Shown here one piece after another: positions 8,771 to 17,213 of a stretch of 64,000 nucleotides of DNA. The position numbers and the translations under genes are program-made. The notes below the pieces were generated by a model. The model searched no databases, was not told the origin of the DNA, and saw only the letters and a list, made by a program, of their open reading frames with translations. How positions within the stretch are numbered: the first letter of the stretch is position 1; each line of letters opens with the position of its first letter. The stretch spans positions 2,203,796 to 2,267,795 of the forward strand of contig NZ_FOXJ01000001.1 in assembly GCF_900115685.1 (NCBI RefSeq), given 5' to 3'. This stretch comes from Variovorax sp. 770b2. GTDB taxonomy: Bacteria > Pseudomonadota > Gammaproteobacteria > Burkholderiales > Burkholderiaceae_C.

Positions 8771-10659
8771 CAGTCGAACACGCCCGTGAACGCCACCCGG
8801 CTCACCGCGCCCGAGCTGCTCACGCCCACGCCCAAGGTGACGCTGTAGCGGCCGTCTTCGGAGGTGCGGCGCAGCGACCCGCCCATCGCGCTCTCGCTGC
8901 GGAAGTTGCCCAGGCCCACCGCATAGCTGACCTTGCCGGGCACGAGCGGCGCGGCTTCCATCGCGGCGACGCCCGCGATGCCCGCGAAGGCGCGCCGCGA
9001 GTTCTCGTCCATCTGGTTCTGCAGGCGCGCGGCGGTGAGGTCGGTGTAGGCCTTGCCGAACGGCAGGCCCTGCGCGGCGACGGTGTCGGTGTACGCGTTG
9101 GCCGTGGCCACGCCGTTCTGCACCATGCCCTGCACCTGGCCCACGTTGGTCGCGTCGGTCGGCGCGCTGCCGGGTGCCACGCCGGTGAGCTGGCGGTTGC
9201 CCAGCGCCACTTCGCCGGCCGACGACTGCAGGCCCGCCATGCCCGTGGCCACGTAGTTGGTTTGCGCGCCGCGCGTGGTCACGCTGCCCGCGCCCAGCGC
9301 CACGCTGTTGGCGTGCTGCACCACCGCGTTGGCACCCAGCGCGATGCCCCCGTCGGCCTGCGCCTGCGCGCCGCTGCCGATGGCCATCGCGTTGTCGGCA
9401 TTGGCGCGGGCCGAGGCGCCGATCGACAGCGTCTGGTTCGCGTTGACGTACACGCCCGCATCGTTGCCGATGGCGATGTTGGCGTTGCCGCTCACGTGCG
9501 CGCCGGCGCCGTTGCCCTGCGCCGTGTTGTCGTTGCCCGTCACGCCCTGCCCGGCCGTCGCGCCGAAGGCCTGGTTGCGGTTGCCCTGCACGCCGCCGCC
9601 CGCGCCCTGGCCCATCGAGAGGTTGTTGTTGCCCGAGACCTGCGCGCCGGCCATCTGGCCCGAGGCCTGGTTGCCCGAGCCCTTGACGCCGCCGCCCGCG
9701 CCTTCGCCGGTGGAGATGTTGTTGCTGCCGCTCACGTCGCGGCCCGCGCCGTTGCCGTAGGCCTGGTTGCCGTTGCCCGTGACGTTGCCGCCGGCGCTGG
9801 TGCCGTAGGCCTCGTTGTCGGAGCCGGTGACGTGCTGGCCGGCGTTGGAGCCGGTGGCGTCGTTGCGGTTGCCGGTGACGAACTGGCCCGCGGCGTAGCC
9901 GGTCGAGTTGTTGTAGTCGCCGGTGACGTTCTCGCCTGCGCTGCGGCCCATGGTCTGGTTCCAGCCACCGACCACGTCGGTGCCCGCGTAGTAGCCGATC
10001 GCCTGGTTGGCGTTCTTGCCCGACACATTGGTGCCCGCGCCCTCGCCGATGGCCAGGTTCCAGTTGGTGCTGACGTTGTTGCCCGCGCCGTTGCCCAGCG
10101 AAATGTCGCTGCTGCCGGTCACGTGGCTGCCGGCATTGGTGCCGATGCCCGTGTTCTCGCTGCCCGTGACGGCGTTGCCGGCGCCGTTGCCTATCGCGTT
10201 GTTGTTGCTGCCCGCGACGGCCATGCCGGCGTTGGTGCCGGTCGAGTTGTTGTCGGAGCCGGTCACGCCGCTGCCCGCGTGAAAGCCCGTCGCGTTGTTG
10301 TGGTTGCCCGTGACGTTGTCGCCCGCACTGCGGCCGAAGGACTGGTTCCAGCCGCCCACCACGTTGTTTCCCGCCTGGTAGCCGATGGCCTGGTTGGCGT
10401 TGTCGCCGCTCACGTTCACGCCGGCACCGTCGCCGATGGCCAGGTTGTACTTGGTGCTGACGTTGTTGCCGGTGCCGGTGCCCATCGCCTGGTTGTTGGT
10501 GCCGGTGACGCCGGTGATGCCCGTGCCGGTGCCGATGCCCAGGTTGGACTTGGCCGGGTCCCAGGTGATCGTCTGGGCATGGCCGAGACTGGCTGCGGAG
10601 CCGAGCGCGACGGCCAGCCCGACCAGGGCTGCGCCGCGCGTTGCGCGCTTGTGTTTCAT
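8770..10659 (-). CDS. YadA-like trimeric autotransporter adhesin
   Basis: A 629-residue outer-membrane adhesin. The start at 10659 gives a signal peptide (MKHKRATRG..., cut after GHAQ); the frame continues upstream but overlaps the phospholipase gene. Residues 39 to about 409 are a head of about 23 repeats, mostly 16 residues each with the pattern N-x-x-x-G-x-x-A-G-x-x-V-x-G-x-x. Canonical YadA-type repeats follow (NAMAIGSGAQA, NSVALGAGS), then a neck (PTDATNVGQVQ) and a C-terminal anchor of about 90 residues ending in TGVFD that would form the trimeric beta-barrel. There is almost no coiled-coil stalk. The gene lies 32 bases after the phospholipase C gene, so the two are likely co-expressed. 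Its role in cell or surface attachment is inferred from the family. Confidence 0.9.
   Translation of the reverse strand: MKHKRATRGAALVGLAVALGSAASLGHAQTITWDPAKSNLGIGTGTGITGVTGTNNQAMGTGTGNNVSTKYNLAIGDGAGVNVSGDNANQAIGYQAGNNVVGGWNQSFGRSAGDNVTGNHNNATGFHAGSGVTGSDNNSTGTNAGMAVAGSNNNAIGNGAGNAVTGSENTGIGTNAGSHVTGSSDISLGNGAGNNVSTNWNLAIGEGAGTNVSGKNANQAIGYYAGTDVVGGWNQTMGRSAGENVTGDYNNSTGYAAGQFVTGNRNDATGSNAGQHVTGSDNEAYGTSAGGNVTGNGNQAYGNGAGRDVSGSNNISTGEGAGGGVKGSGNQASGQMAGAQVSGNNNLSMGQGAGGGVQGNRNQAFGATAGQGVTGNDNTAQGNGAGAHVSGNANIAIGNDAGVYVNANQTLSIGASARANADNAMAIGSGAQAQADGGIALGANAVVQHANSVALGAGSVTTRGAQTNYVATGMAGLQSSAGEVALGNRQLTGVAPGSAPTDATNVGQVQGMVQNGVATANAYTDTVAAQGLPFGKAYTDLTAARLQNQMDENSRRAFAGIAGVAAMEAAPLVPGKVSYAVGLGNFRSESAMGGSLRRTSEDGRYSVTLGVGVSSSGAVSRVAFTGVFD
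9433..10545 (-). repeat. coding tandem repeats (48-base units) in the adhesin head
   Basis: About 23 in-frame units of 48 bases (occasionally 51) encode the 16-residue head repeats. A longer period is overlaid: the run of eight units starting with NLAIGDGAG (residue 72) is echoed by the run starting with NLAIGEGAG (residue 201). In both, the first four units match closely (NLAIG, NQAIG, GGWNQ, RSAG). This suggests duplication of a roughly 129-residue block after expansion of the basic unit. Such arrays can gain or lose units in frame. Confidence 0.82.
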
Positions 10660-10691
10660 GCTTCTCCTCTGTGTTGTCGTTGCGGGCGCGT

Positions 10692-12950
10692 TCAGACGGC
10701 CGTGAGATGCAGCGCCATCGCCGGATCGCTCACGCTGGGCTTGCCGGTTTCCACGCGGCCCGAGAAGCGGCGCTCGAAGTTGTCGGCGGTCACGGTGAAG
10801 TCGTACCAGTGGCCGCTGTCTTCCAGGTTCCAGTGCAGCAGGCCGGTGGCGCCTGCGGCCACGTCGAGCGACCAGGGGCCGTCGGCGCGGTAGGCGTTGG
10901 CCTTGACCGACACCGTGCCGCTGCCCGTGCCGGTGTTGTGCACCTTCACGTAGACCTGGCCCGCGGCCGGGTCGTAGCAGACCTGCACCTCGGGCTTGAA
11001 GGCCGCGGCGTCGGTGGCCAGCGCATCGCCCTTGAAGGTGCGCACGAAGCCGTTGCTGCTGTACACCCACAGCTCGTACTTGCCGCTGTCGGTGGCGCCG
11101 GCGTTCCAGTAGTCGGTGAGCTGCTTGCCGGCTTCCACGGTGTAGCGGCGCGGAATGCTGTCCAGGTGCAGCTTGTCGTAGACGTGGAACACCGCGCCCT
11201 GGTCGCCGGTGTTGCTGAAGATCAGCGACACGAGGCCGCGCGTCTCGATGCGCGCGCTGGTGTGCAGCTCGTAGGGCAGCGCGCGCGAGAAGCGCGTGCC
11301 GGTCTCCTGGAACAGCGGCTGCGGCGTGACGGGCGCCTTGGTGATGACGCCCGTGTTGGCCAGCGCCTTCTGCGCCAGGTTGATCGCGGGATAGCCGCTC
11401 GTGTCGGGCAGCTTGGGCACGACCGGATCGTTGGGGCTCACGAAGTCGAAGCACGAGGTGAGATCGCCGCAGACCGCGCGGTGCCACGGGCTGATGGCAT
11501 CGATCGTGATGCCGAAGCGCTTCTCCAGGAAGCGGCCCATCGAGGTGTGGTCGAACACCTGCGAATCGACCCAGCCGCCCTTGCTCCACGGCGACACCAC
11601 GTACATCGGCACGCGCGCGCTCAGGCCCCAGGGGCGCGTCTTGCCGCTGGTGGTGTCGGCGGCGTTCAGGTAGCTGCCCACCGAGGCGTCGAAATATTCG
11701 CCATCGAGCGGCACGGTGGACTTGCCCATCAGCTCGCCGCTCGCGCTGTACGAGGGCACCGACGGCATCGCCATGTGGTCGAAGAAGCCGTCGTTCTCGT
11801 CGAAGGTGACGAACAGCGCCGTCTTGCTCCAGACCGCGGGGTTGGAGGTCAGCGCGGCCAGCACGTCCGAGACGAAGTCGGCCGCGCCGGCCGTGCCTTC
11901 GCTGCTACCCGGGTGCTCGGCCAGCGCCTGCGTGGGCAGCACCCACGAGACCTGCGGCAGGGTGTCGTTCATCACGTCCTGCTTGAGCTGGGCGAGGAAG
12001 TTGACCGCGCCGTCGGCCGCCGCGGGGCCGCCCGTCAAGCCATGTTCATAGATCGGCGAGCCCGGCTGCGCGGTGCGGAAGCTCTCGAAGGCCAGGCACC
12101 CGTTCATGGCGCCCGTCCAGTTGTTGTTCATGTTCTGGTAGATGTGCCAGGTGATGCCCGCCTTCTGCAGCACGTCCGGCAGCGTGTCCCACTTGAAGGA
12201 GTTGTTGACGTACTTGTAGTTGTAGGCACCCGAGGTCGGGTCGGTCTGGCCCGTGCCGTCGGTCTTCTGCGCCCGGCCCGCGACCCAGTTGGAGGGGCTG
12301 GGCCAGCAGCGCGAGTTCACCGGCTCGGAATCGGTGTCCGTGCTGTTGATGCCCTTCTTGCGCAGCTCGGGGTTGAAGCTGGAGCCCGACCAGAACACGA
12401 CGCGGTTCGGATCGGTGCCGGTGAGGATGGAGCAGTGGTAGCCGTCGCAGAGCGTGAAGGCATCGGCCAGCGCGAACTGGAACGGGATGTCCTCGCGCAG
12501 GTAGTAGCCCATCGTCACCTGGTTCTTGAACTGGATCCAGCGGTCCATCTTTCCCTGGTTCCATGCGCCTTGCATGTCGGGGAAGCTGTGCGGCGCGCCC
12601 GAGCCGATCAGCGCATTGGCGATCGTGGAGTCGCGGCGGAAGGGCTGGATCTCCGGGCCGCCAACGACGGTGTTGGGCTGGAAGAACACCGGCTTGCCGT
12701 TGGCCAGCGGAATCGGGAAGCGGTCGCCGAAACCACGCACGCCGCGCAGGGTGCCGAAGTAGTGGTCGAAGCTGCGGTTCTCCTGCATCAGGATCACGAT
12801 GTGCTTGATGTCGTTGATGGTGCCGGTGTCGACGGCGGCCTCGATGGCCAGCGCCTTGCGGATCACGGGCGGCAGCATCGTCAGGGCCGAGGCGGCGCCG
12901 ATGGCGCCGGCCGACTTGCGGAAGAAATCGCGACGGTTGGGGGTGTTCAT
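10692..12950 (-). CDS. Tat-exported phosphocholine-specific phospholipase C
   Basis: A 752-residue member of the acid phosphatase/phospholipase C superfamily (PlcH/PlcN type), which splits phosphatidylcholine or sphingomyelin into phosphocholine and a lipid. The N-terminus carries a twin-arginine signal (RRDFFRKSAG followed by a hydrophobic stretch), so it is exported folded. Family hallmarks are HIVILMQENRSFDHYFGTLR near residue 50, GYHCSILTGTDPNR and VTFDENDGFFDH. The last 250 or so residues form two beta-rich C-terminal domains typical of this family. It follows the poly-Gly lipoprotein gene and precedes the adhesin gene on the same strand with short gaps. Roles in phosphate or choline scavenging or host contact are inferred. 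Confidence 0.9.
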   Translation of the reverse strand: MNTPNRRDFFRKSAGAIGAASALTMLPPVIRKALAIEAAVDTGTINDIKHIVILMQENRSFDHYFGTLRGVRGFGDRFPIPLANGKPVFFQPNTVVGGPEIQPFRRDSTIANALIGSGAPHSFPDMQGAWNQGKMDRWIQFKNQVTMGYYLREDIPFQFALADAFTLCDGYHCSILTGTDPNRVVFWSGSSFNPELRKKGINSTDTDSEPVNSRCWPSPSNWVAGRAQKTDGTGQTDPTSGAYNYKYVNNSFKWDTLPDVLQKAGITWHIYQNMNNNWTGAMNGCLAFESFRTAQPGSPIYEHGLTGGPAAADGAVNFLAQLKQDVMNDTLPQVSWVLPTQALAEHPGSSEGTAGAADFVSDVLAALTSNPAVWSKTALFVTFDENDGFFDHMAMPSVPSYSASGELMGKSTVPLDGEYFDASVGSYLNAADTTSGKTRPWGLSARVPMYVVSPWSKGGWVDSQVFDHTSMGRFLEKRFGITIDAISPWHRAVCGDLTSCFDFVSPNDPVVPKLPDTSGYPAINLAQKALANTGVITKAPVTPQPLFQETGTRFSRALPYELHTSARIETRGLVSLIFSNTGDQGAVFHVYDKLHLDSIPRRYTVEAGKQLTDYWNAGATDSGKYELWVYSSNGFVRTFKGDALATDAAAFKPEVQVCYDPAAGQVYVKVHNTGTGSGTVSVKANAYRADGPWSLDVAAGATGLLHWNLEDSGHWYDFTVTADNFERRFSGRVETGKPSVSDPAMALHLTAV

Positions 12951-13004
12951 GGGTGGTCTTTCAACGCGGGGAAATGAAGAGCGGATCGGGTAGCGATGGC
13001 GGCG

Positions 13005-13220
13005 TCAGGGCGCGCACTTGAGGGCCGGCGCGGGCTGCTGGGGCTGGTCGCCGCCGGGCTGCTGCGGACCGCTGCCGCCGGCGGGCGGCGTCTGGCCCGG
13101 CGGAAGGATGGGCAGGCCACCACCACCGCCGCCGCCACCACCACCGCCGCAGGCGGCGAGGCCAAGGCACAAGACGAGGCCCGCCGCAGCGAGGCCGTAC
13201 CGGGAAGAAGCTGATTTCAT
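13005..13220 (-). CDS. small poly-glycine lipoprotein
   Basis: A 71-residue predicted lipoprotein. The start at 13220 has an AGGA ribosome-binding site (AGGACACCTC before the ATG) and begins a lipoprotein signal with lipobox LAAC near residue 25. The Cys is followed by 11 glycines in a row, then a Pro/Gln/Gly-rich tail with no recognisable domain, ending in ALKCAP. The frame extends upstream, but that part has no export features. It lies 54 bases before the phospholipase C gene and may be co-transcribed with it. The function is unknown; low-complexity proteins like this are hard to verify. Confidence 0.6.
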   Translation of the reverse strand: MKSASSRYGLAAAGLVLCLGLAACGGGGGGGGGGGLPILPPGQTPPAGGSGPQQPGGDQPQQPAPALKCAP

Positions 13221-13352
13221 GAGGTGTCCTTTGGAGTCGGTTGGGCGTGGGAAAGCGAAAAGCAGAAAACGAGGGCGAAGCCGGTCCCCTGCGGGCCCGC
13301 GAAGGGCTCGCACCGGCATCGGAAGAAAGTCGGGAATGGGTGGGGCTAGCGC

Positions 13353-14351
13353 TCAGGCATAGCGGCTGCGCAGGCGGGCTGCGACCCTGTCGAGCACGAG
13401 GACCGTGAGGAAGATCGCGATCAGGATCGTTCCGACATGCGCGTAGTTGTACATGTCGTAGCGGCCCTTCAATTCCTGCCCGATGCCGCCCGCGCCCACC
13501 AGGCCCACCACGGTGGCCATGCGCACGTTGCGGTCCAGCACGTACAGCGTGTAGGCGATGAACTGCGGCATCACCTGCGGCAGCACCGCGAAGCGCATCA
13601 CCTTCAGCTTGTTCGCGCCGATGGCGCGCAGCGCCTCCTGCGGCTTGTCGTCGGCGGTCTCGATGTCTTCCGCGTAGAACTTGCCGAGAAAGCCCGCCGA
13701 GTGCAGCGCAAGGGCCAGCACGCCGGCAATGGGACCGAAGCCGTAGGCCAGCACCAGGAACAGCGCGCTCACCAGTTCGGGCACCGCGCGGAACATGCCC
13801 ACCACGCTGCGCGCCAGCGTGTAGACCGCGCGGTTGGGCGTGTAGTTCTTCGCGCTGCACCAGGCCAGCGGCGCGCTCAGCACGATGGCCAGCAGCGTGG
13901 CCCAGATGGCGATCTCGAAGGTCTCCAGCATCTTCACCGCCACATGCCAGAGATAGCCGAAGGGCTCCACCAGCACCTCGCGCTGGTCGACCTCCTCCTC
14001 CATCTGCAGCGTCTGCGGATTGAGCTTGGGCTGGCGCGATTCCTCAGACTCCACGTGCGAGAACCACGGCAGCCGGTTGCGGTCGAAGCCCTCGATGCGC
14101 GCGACCTCGGTGCGCTCGGACACCTGCGGCGGAAAGAGCGAGCGCGCGATGGTGCCCAGGCCCGAGAGCACCTGCGACTGGTCGCGCAGGCCCACGGCGG
14201 CGAGCACGCCCTCGCCGGTGAGCGAGAGCATGCGGCCCATCTCCACGCGCTGGCCGGCGAAGCAGCCGACGACGATGACGAGGAACAGCACGACGAGGCT
14301 GCGGGTGCCGAAGGGGCGCGGCAGCTCCCAGGCGGATGCGGGGCGGGTCAT
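13353..14351 (-). CDS. phnE: phosphonate-type ABC transporter permease
   Basis: A 332-residue inner-membrane permease. The first TM lies near residues 17-35, then comes an unusually long loop of about 95 residues, and then the conserved BPD_transp_1 core with TM helices from about residue 130. The EAA-type motif reads EALRAIGANKLKVMRFAVLPQ, as in PhnE. The ATG at 14351 overlaps the end of phnC by four bases, so the two are translationally coupled. Together with PhnD and PhnC it would import phosphonates or related oxyanions such as phosphite. Cargo cannot be fixed from sequence, and no C-P lyase genes are present here. Confidence 0.88.
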   Translation of the reverse strand: MTRPASAWELPRPFGTRSLVVLFLVIVVGCFAGQRVEMGRMLSLTGEGVLAAVGLRDQSQVLSGLGTIARSLFPPQVSERTEVARIEGFDRNRLPWFSHVESEESRQPKLNPQTLQMEEEVDQREVLVEPFGYLWHVAVKMLETFEIAIWATLLAIVLSAPLAWCSAKNYTPNRAVYTLARSVVGMFRAVPELVSALFLVLAYGFGPIAGVLALALHSAGFLGKFYAEDIETADDKPQEALRAIGANKLKVMRFAVLPQVMPQFIAYTLYVLDRNVRMATVVGLVGAGGIGQELKGRYDMYNYAHVGTILIAIFLTVLVLDRVAARLRSRYA

Positions 14352-15190
14352 TGCGCCATCTCCAGCAGGCCGGCATGGCTCGTATGGCCGGGATGGCCGT
14401 CGTGCAGCGGCAGCACGGCCTCGGGTTCCGTCGGCACCGCCTGCGGATGCGCCGCGGTCGCGGGACGGCCGTAGATCGCATCGAAGACCTTGGGATCGAA
14501 CGCTTCGGGCGCCCCGTCGAACACCACCGCGCCGTGGCGCAGCGCCACGATGCGGTCGGCGAATTCGCAGGCCAGCTCGATCTGGTGCAGGCTGCACAGC
14601 ACCGTGGTGCCGCGCTCGCGTGCCTCGCGCCGCAGCAGCGAGAGCACGTCGTGGCTGGTCTGCGGATCGAGGCTCGCCACGGGCTCGTCGGCGAGCACCA
14701 GCGGCGGATCGAGCATGAAGGCGCGCGCGATGCCCACGCGTTGCTGCTGGCCGCCCGAGAGTTCGCTCACGCGGCGCAGCAGGTGCGGCTCCTGCAGCCC
14801 CACGGATTCGATCAGCGCGCAGGCCTTGGCGCGCTGCGCGTCGGTGAACAGGCCCAGCAGCGCGCGCCACGTCGGCATCGCGGGCAGCGCACCGGCCAGC
14901 ACGTTCTCGGCGACGGTAGAGCGCAGCACGAGGTTGAACTGCTGGTGGATCATGCCGATGCGCGGGCGGATACGGGCCAGCGCAGCGGCCACGATCGGTA
15001 CGCCCTCGACCTGCACCGCCCCCTGCGTGGGCCTGACCAGCCCGTTGGCCATGCGCAGCAGCGTCGACTTGCCCGCGCCGGAAGAGCCCAGCACCACGCA
15101 GAACTGGCCGGCCGGCACCTGCAGCGAGACGCCGTCGAGCGCGCGCGTGCCGTCGGCATAGCGCATGGCGACCGAATCGAAGTTCAGCAT
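14348..15190 (-). CDS. phnC: phosphonate-type ABC transporter ATP-binding protein
   Basis: A 280-residue ABC ATPase. Walker A is GSSGAGKST near residue 36, the Q-loop is HQQFNLV, the signature is LSGGQQQRVGIARA near residue 145, Walker B is PLVLADEP, and the switch His is in CSLHQIE. The last 35 or so residues are a His/Pro-rich extension. The start at 15190 sits eight bases after the phnD stop, and the gene overlaps phnE by four bases. It energises uptake of the ligand bound by PhnD. Confidence 0.9.
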   Translation of the reverse strand: MLNFDSVAMRYADGTRALDGVSLQVPAGQFCVVLGSSGAGKSTLLRMANGLVRPTQGAVQVEGVPIVAAALARIRPRIGMIHQQFNLVLRSTVAENVLAGALPAMPTWRALLGLFTDAQRAKACALIESVGLQEPHLLRRVSELSGGQQQRVGIARAFMLDPPLVLADEPVASLDPQTSHDVLSLLRREARERGTTVLCSLHQIELACEFADRIVALRHGAVVFDGAPEAFDPKVFDAIYGRPATAAHPQAVPTEPEAVLPLHDGHPGHTSHAGLLEMAQ

Positions 15191-15198
15191 GGCCGTGC

Positions 15199-16134
15199 TC
15201 AACGCTCCGCGGCCTTGGAGAGGATGCGGCCCTTGAGCTCGTCGGTCAGCAGGCCCAGCTTCTCGGCGGCGACGTTGAACTCGTCCTCCGAGAACTTGGT
15301 GTCGTAGCCGTCGATCTTGCCGCCGCCGTAGCCGCGGATCATGTCGGGCGTGATGCCGGGCGCCTTGTTGACCGTCTGGAACGCGTCCTTCAGCCTGGTC
15401 TTCAGCGGCTCGGGCAGCTTGGAGTTCAGCGCGAGCGGCGGGTACGGAATGGCGATGCTCTTGGCGATGACCTTCATGGTCTTCGGATCGACCGCGCCTT
15501 GCTTCACGGCCTTCTCGTACGAGTCGAACGAGAGCGAAGCCACGTCGACCTGGTCCTGCACCAGCGCGGCCAGGCTGCTTGCGTGGCTGCCGGTCATGCG
15601 GATGGCCGAGAGGTCCTTGGCCGGGTCCATGCCCGCGTCCATGAGCATCGCGACCTGGAAGGTGAAGCTGGAAGCCGAGTTGACGTCGCCGAAGGCCACG
15701 CGCTTGCCCTTGACGTCCTTGATGGTGGCGATGGGCGCATTGGCCTTGGCGAACATGCCGGCGTAGTACACCGAGGCGCCCTTCTCCACGCCCACGGCCA
15801 GCAGCTGCGCGCAGCCGCGCTTGTGGGCCTGCACATAGGACACGGGGCCGAAGAAGGCGATGTCGGCGAGCTGGTTGCACATGCCCTCGACCACGGCGCC
15901 GTACGACTGGCCGACCTTCAGGTCGAAGTTCAGGCCCGTGGTGCGCGTGATGGCGTTGAAGACCGGCGCGTAGTCGGCCTTGGTGCCCGACTCGGTGCCG
16001 CCGTCGGCGGGAATCAGCAGCACGCGCAGCGGGTGCTCGCGCGAGCCGTCGGCCACGGATTGCGCATGGGCCGGGAGGGAAAGTGCTGCGGACAGCGAGA
16101 GTGCGGCGGCCGCGACGGCCAGGAGCTTGTTCAT
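15199..16134 (-). CDS. phnD: phosphonate-type ABC transporter substrate-binding protein
   Basis: A 311-residue periplasmic receptor of the PhnD family. It has a Sec signal peptide (MNKLLAVAAA..., cut after AHAQS), then the family features: ADYAPVFNAITRTTGLNFDL, the serine/tyrosine-rich ligand region FFGPVSYVQAHKRG, and FGDVNSASSFTFQ, where family members bind the phosphonate oxygens. It is the first gene of phnD-phnC-phnE, and the AT-rich 200-base gap upstream should hold its promoter, shared divergently with the HAD phosphatase gene. The ligand could be a phosphonate, phosphite or a phosphate ester. Confidence 0.9.
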   Translation of the reverse strand: MNKLLAVAAAALSLSAALSLPAHAQSVADGSREHPLRVLLIPADGGTESGTKADYAPVFNAITRTTGLNFDLKVGQSYGAVVEGMCNQLADIAFFGPVSYVQAHKRGCAQLLAVGVEKGASVYYAGMFAKANAPIATIKDVKGKRVAFGDVNSASSFTFQVAMLMDAGMDPAKDLSAIRMTGSHASSLAALVQDQVDVASLSFDSYEKAVKQGAVDPKTMKVIAKSIAIPYPPLALNSKLPEPLKTRLKDAFQTVNKAPGITPDMIRGYGGGKIDGYDTKFSEDEFNVAAEKLGLLTDELKGRILSKAAER

Positions 16135-16269
16135 GATCGTTCCTTCGTTTCGGATCGGGTGGGCAGAGCGGGAGAACTGGAGAGCGGGTTCATCGCTGGG
16201 ATGCCGGTGAGCTTAGAAACGAAAGATGACAGGAAAATGAAATTAGCTCAGTACAAAACCATAAATCAA

Positions 16270-16284
16270 TTGAGCAATGTTCAA
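16270..16284. promoter_or_regulatory. candidate operator, imperfect palindrome
   Basis: TTGAGCAATGTTCAA is a 15-base near-perfect inverted repeat in the AT-rich gap between divergent phnD and the HAD phosphatase gene. It is well placed to control both. The RpiR-type regulator encoded at 17150-18079 is the obvious candidate ligand. This is inference from position and symmetry alone. Confidence 0.4.
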
Positions 16285-16334
16285 TACAATCCGGCGCCAT
16301 GGCCGAGTTACCGGTCGGCCGATACCGGAGATCC

Positions 16335-17213
16335 ATGAGAACGAATTTCAAGACAGCAATGGCAACAGCAACTGCATCAGCGAACGGCGAATGGCTCACC
16401 CAGGCCCGCCACCTGCTCGTCGACCTGGACGGCACGCTGGTGCGCCAGCAGGAAGCGATCGACGGCGCGGCCGAACTGCTCGCGCACTTTCACGACCGCT
16501 ACGCCATCGTTTCCAACAATTCCACGCACACGGCGCAGGGCCTCGCGCTGCGGCTGCGCCGGCTGGGGCTGCGCGTGCCGCCCGGGCGCATCGTGCTGGC
16601 CGGCGAACTGGCGGTGCGCCAGCTGGCGCAGCAGCACCCCGGCGCGCGCGTGCTGCTGATCGGCAGCCAGGCCCTGCAGCGCTTTGCGCGCGCCGAAGGC
16701 TGCGACCTGGTGCAGGCGAATGCCGACTTCGTGCTGCTCGCGCTGGACATGCACTTCAGCCACGCGCGGCTCGCGCTCGCCGCCAACGAACTGCTGCGCG
16801 GCGCCAGGCTGATGGTGACCAACGCCGACGCCACGCACCCCGGCCCGCAAGGCCGCGTGGTGCCCGAGACGGGCGCGCTGCTCGCGGCCTTGGTCGCCGC
16901 GAGCGGCGTGCAGCCCTGGCGCGTGATCGGCAAGCCCGCGCCGCTGCTGTTCGAGGAAGGCTTGCGCCGCCTGGGCGCAGAGCCGGAGACCACCGTGGTC
17001 ATCGGCGACAACCCGCTCACCGACGCCGAAGGCGCCGCGCGGCTGGGCATGGCGTGCCTCCTGGTGGGGCAGGCACCGGGGGCGGTCGCGCCCACCGTGG
17101 CCGGGTTGTTCAGGCCCTCTTCTCCGGTCGCTTCGCCTGAAGAATCGCCTCAATACCTCTTGAGCGAGAGCACGTCGAAGGTCTGGCGCAACGTGCGCAC
17201 CGAGGTGTCGTAG
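16335..17213 (+). CDS. HAD-superfamily (IIA, NagD-like) phosphatase
   Basis: A 292-residue phosphohydrolase. HAD motif I is LLVDLDGTLV near residue 29, motif II is the SNNST segment, the motif III Lys is in VIGKPAP, and motif IV is GDNPLTDAEGAA; a C2-type cap lies between motifs II and III, as in the IIA subfamily. The ATG at 16335 is chosen because a GGAG lies 6-9 bases upstream; an upstream ATG at 16299 lacks one. It is divergent from the phosphonate-type importer, so it may remove phosphate from the imported compound or its product. Its 3' end overlaps the convergent RpiR gene by 64 bases. Confidence 0.85.
   Translation: MRTNFKTAMATATASANGEWLTQARHLLVDLDGTLVRQQEAIDGAAELLAHFHDRYAIVSNNSTHTAQGLALRLRRLGLRVPPGRIVLAGELAVRQLAQQHPGARVLLIGSQALQRFARAEGCDLVQANADFVLLALDMHFSHARLALAANELLRGARLMVTNADATHPGPQGRVVPETGALLAALVAASGVQPWRVIGKPAPLLFEEGLRRLGAEPETTVVIGDNPLTDAEGAARLGMACLLVGQAPGAVAPTVAGLFRPSSPVASPEESPQYLLSESTSKVWRNVRTEVS

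Noticed and set aside
9433..10545. Regular 48-base periodicity that could look like a CRISPR array
   Set aside because: Units are coding, in frame and contiguous with diverged sequence rather than identical repeats separated by unique spacers. No cas genes are nearby.
8755..10893. Long rightward frame opposite the adhesin, with regular repeats
   Set aside because: The repetitive Val/Ala/Gly-rich pattern is just the complement of the 48-base adhesin repeats. There is no plausible start or protein family.
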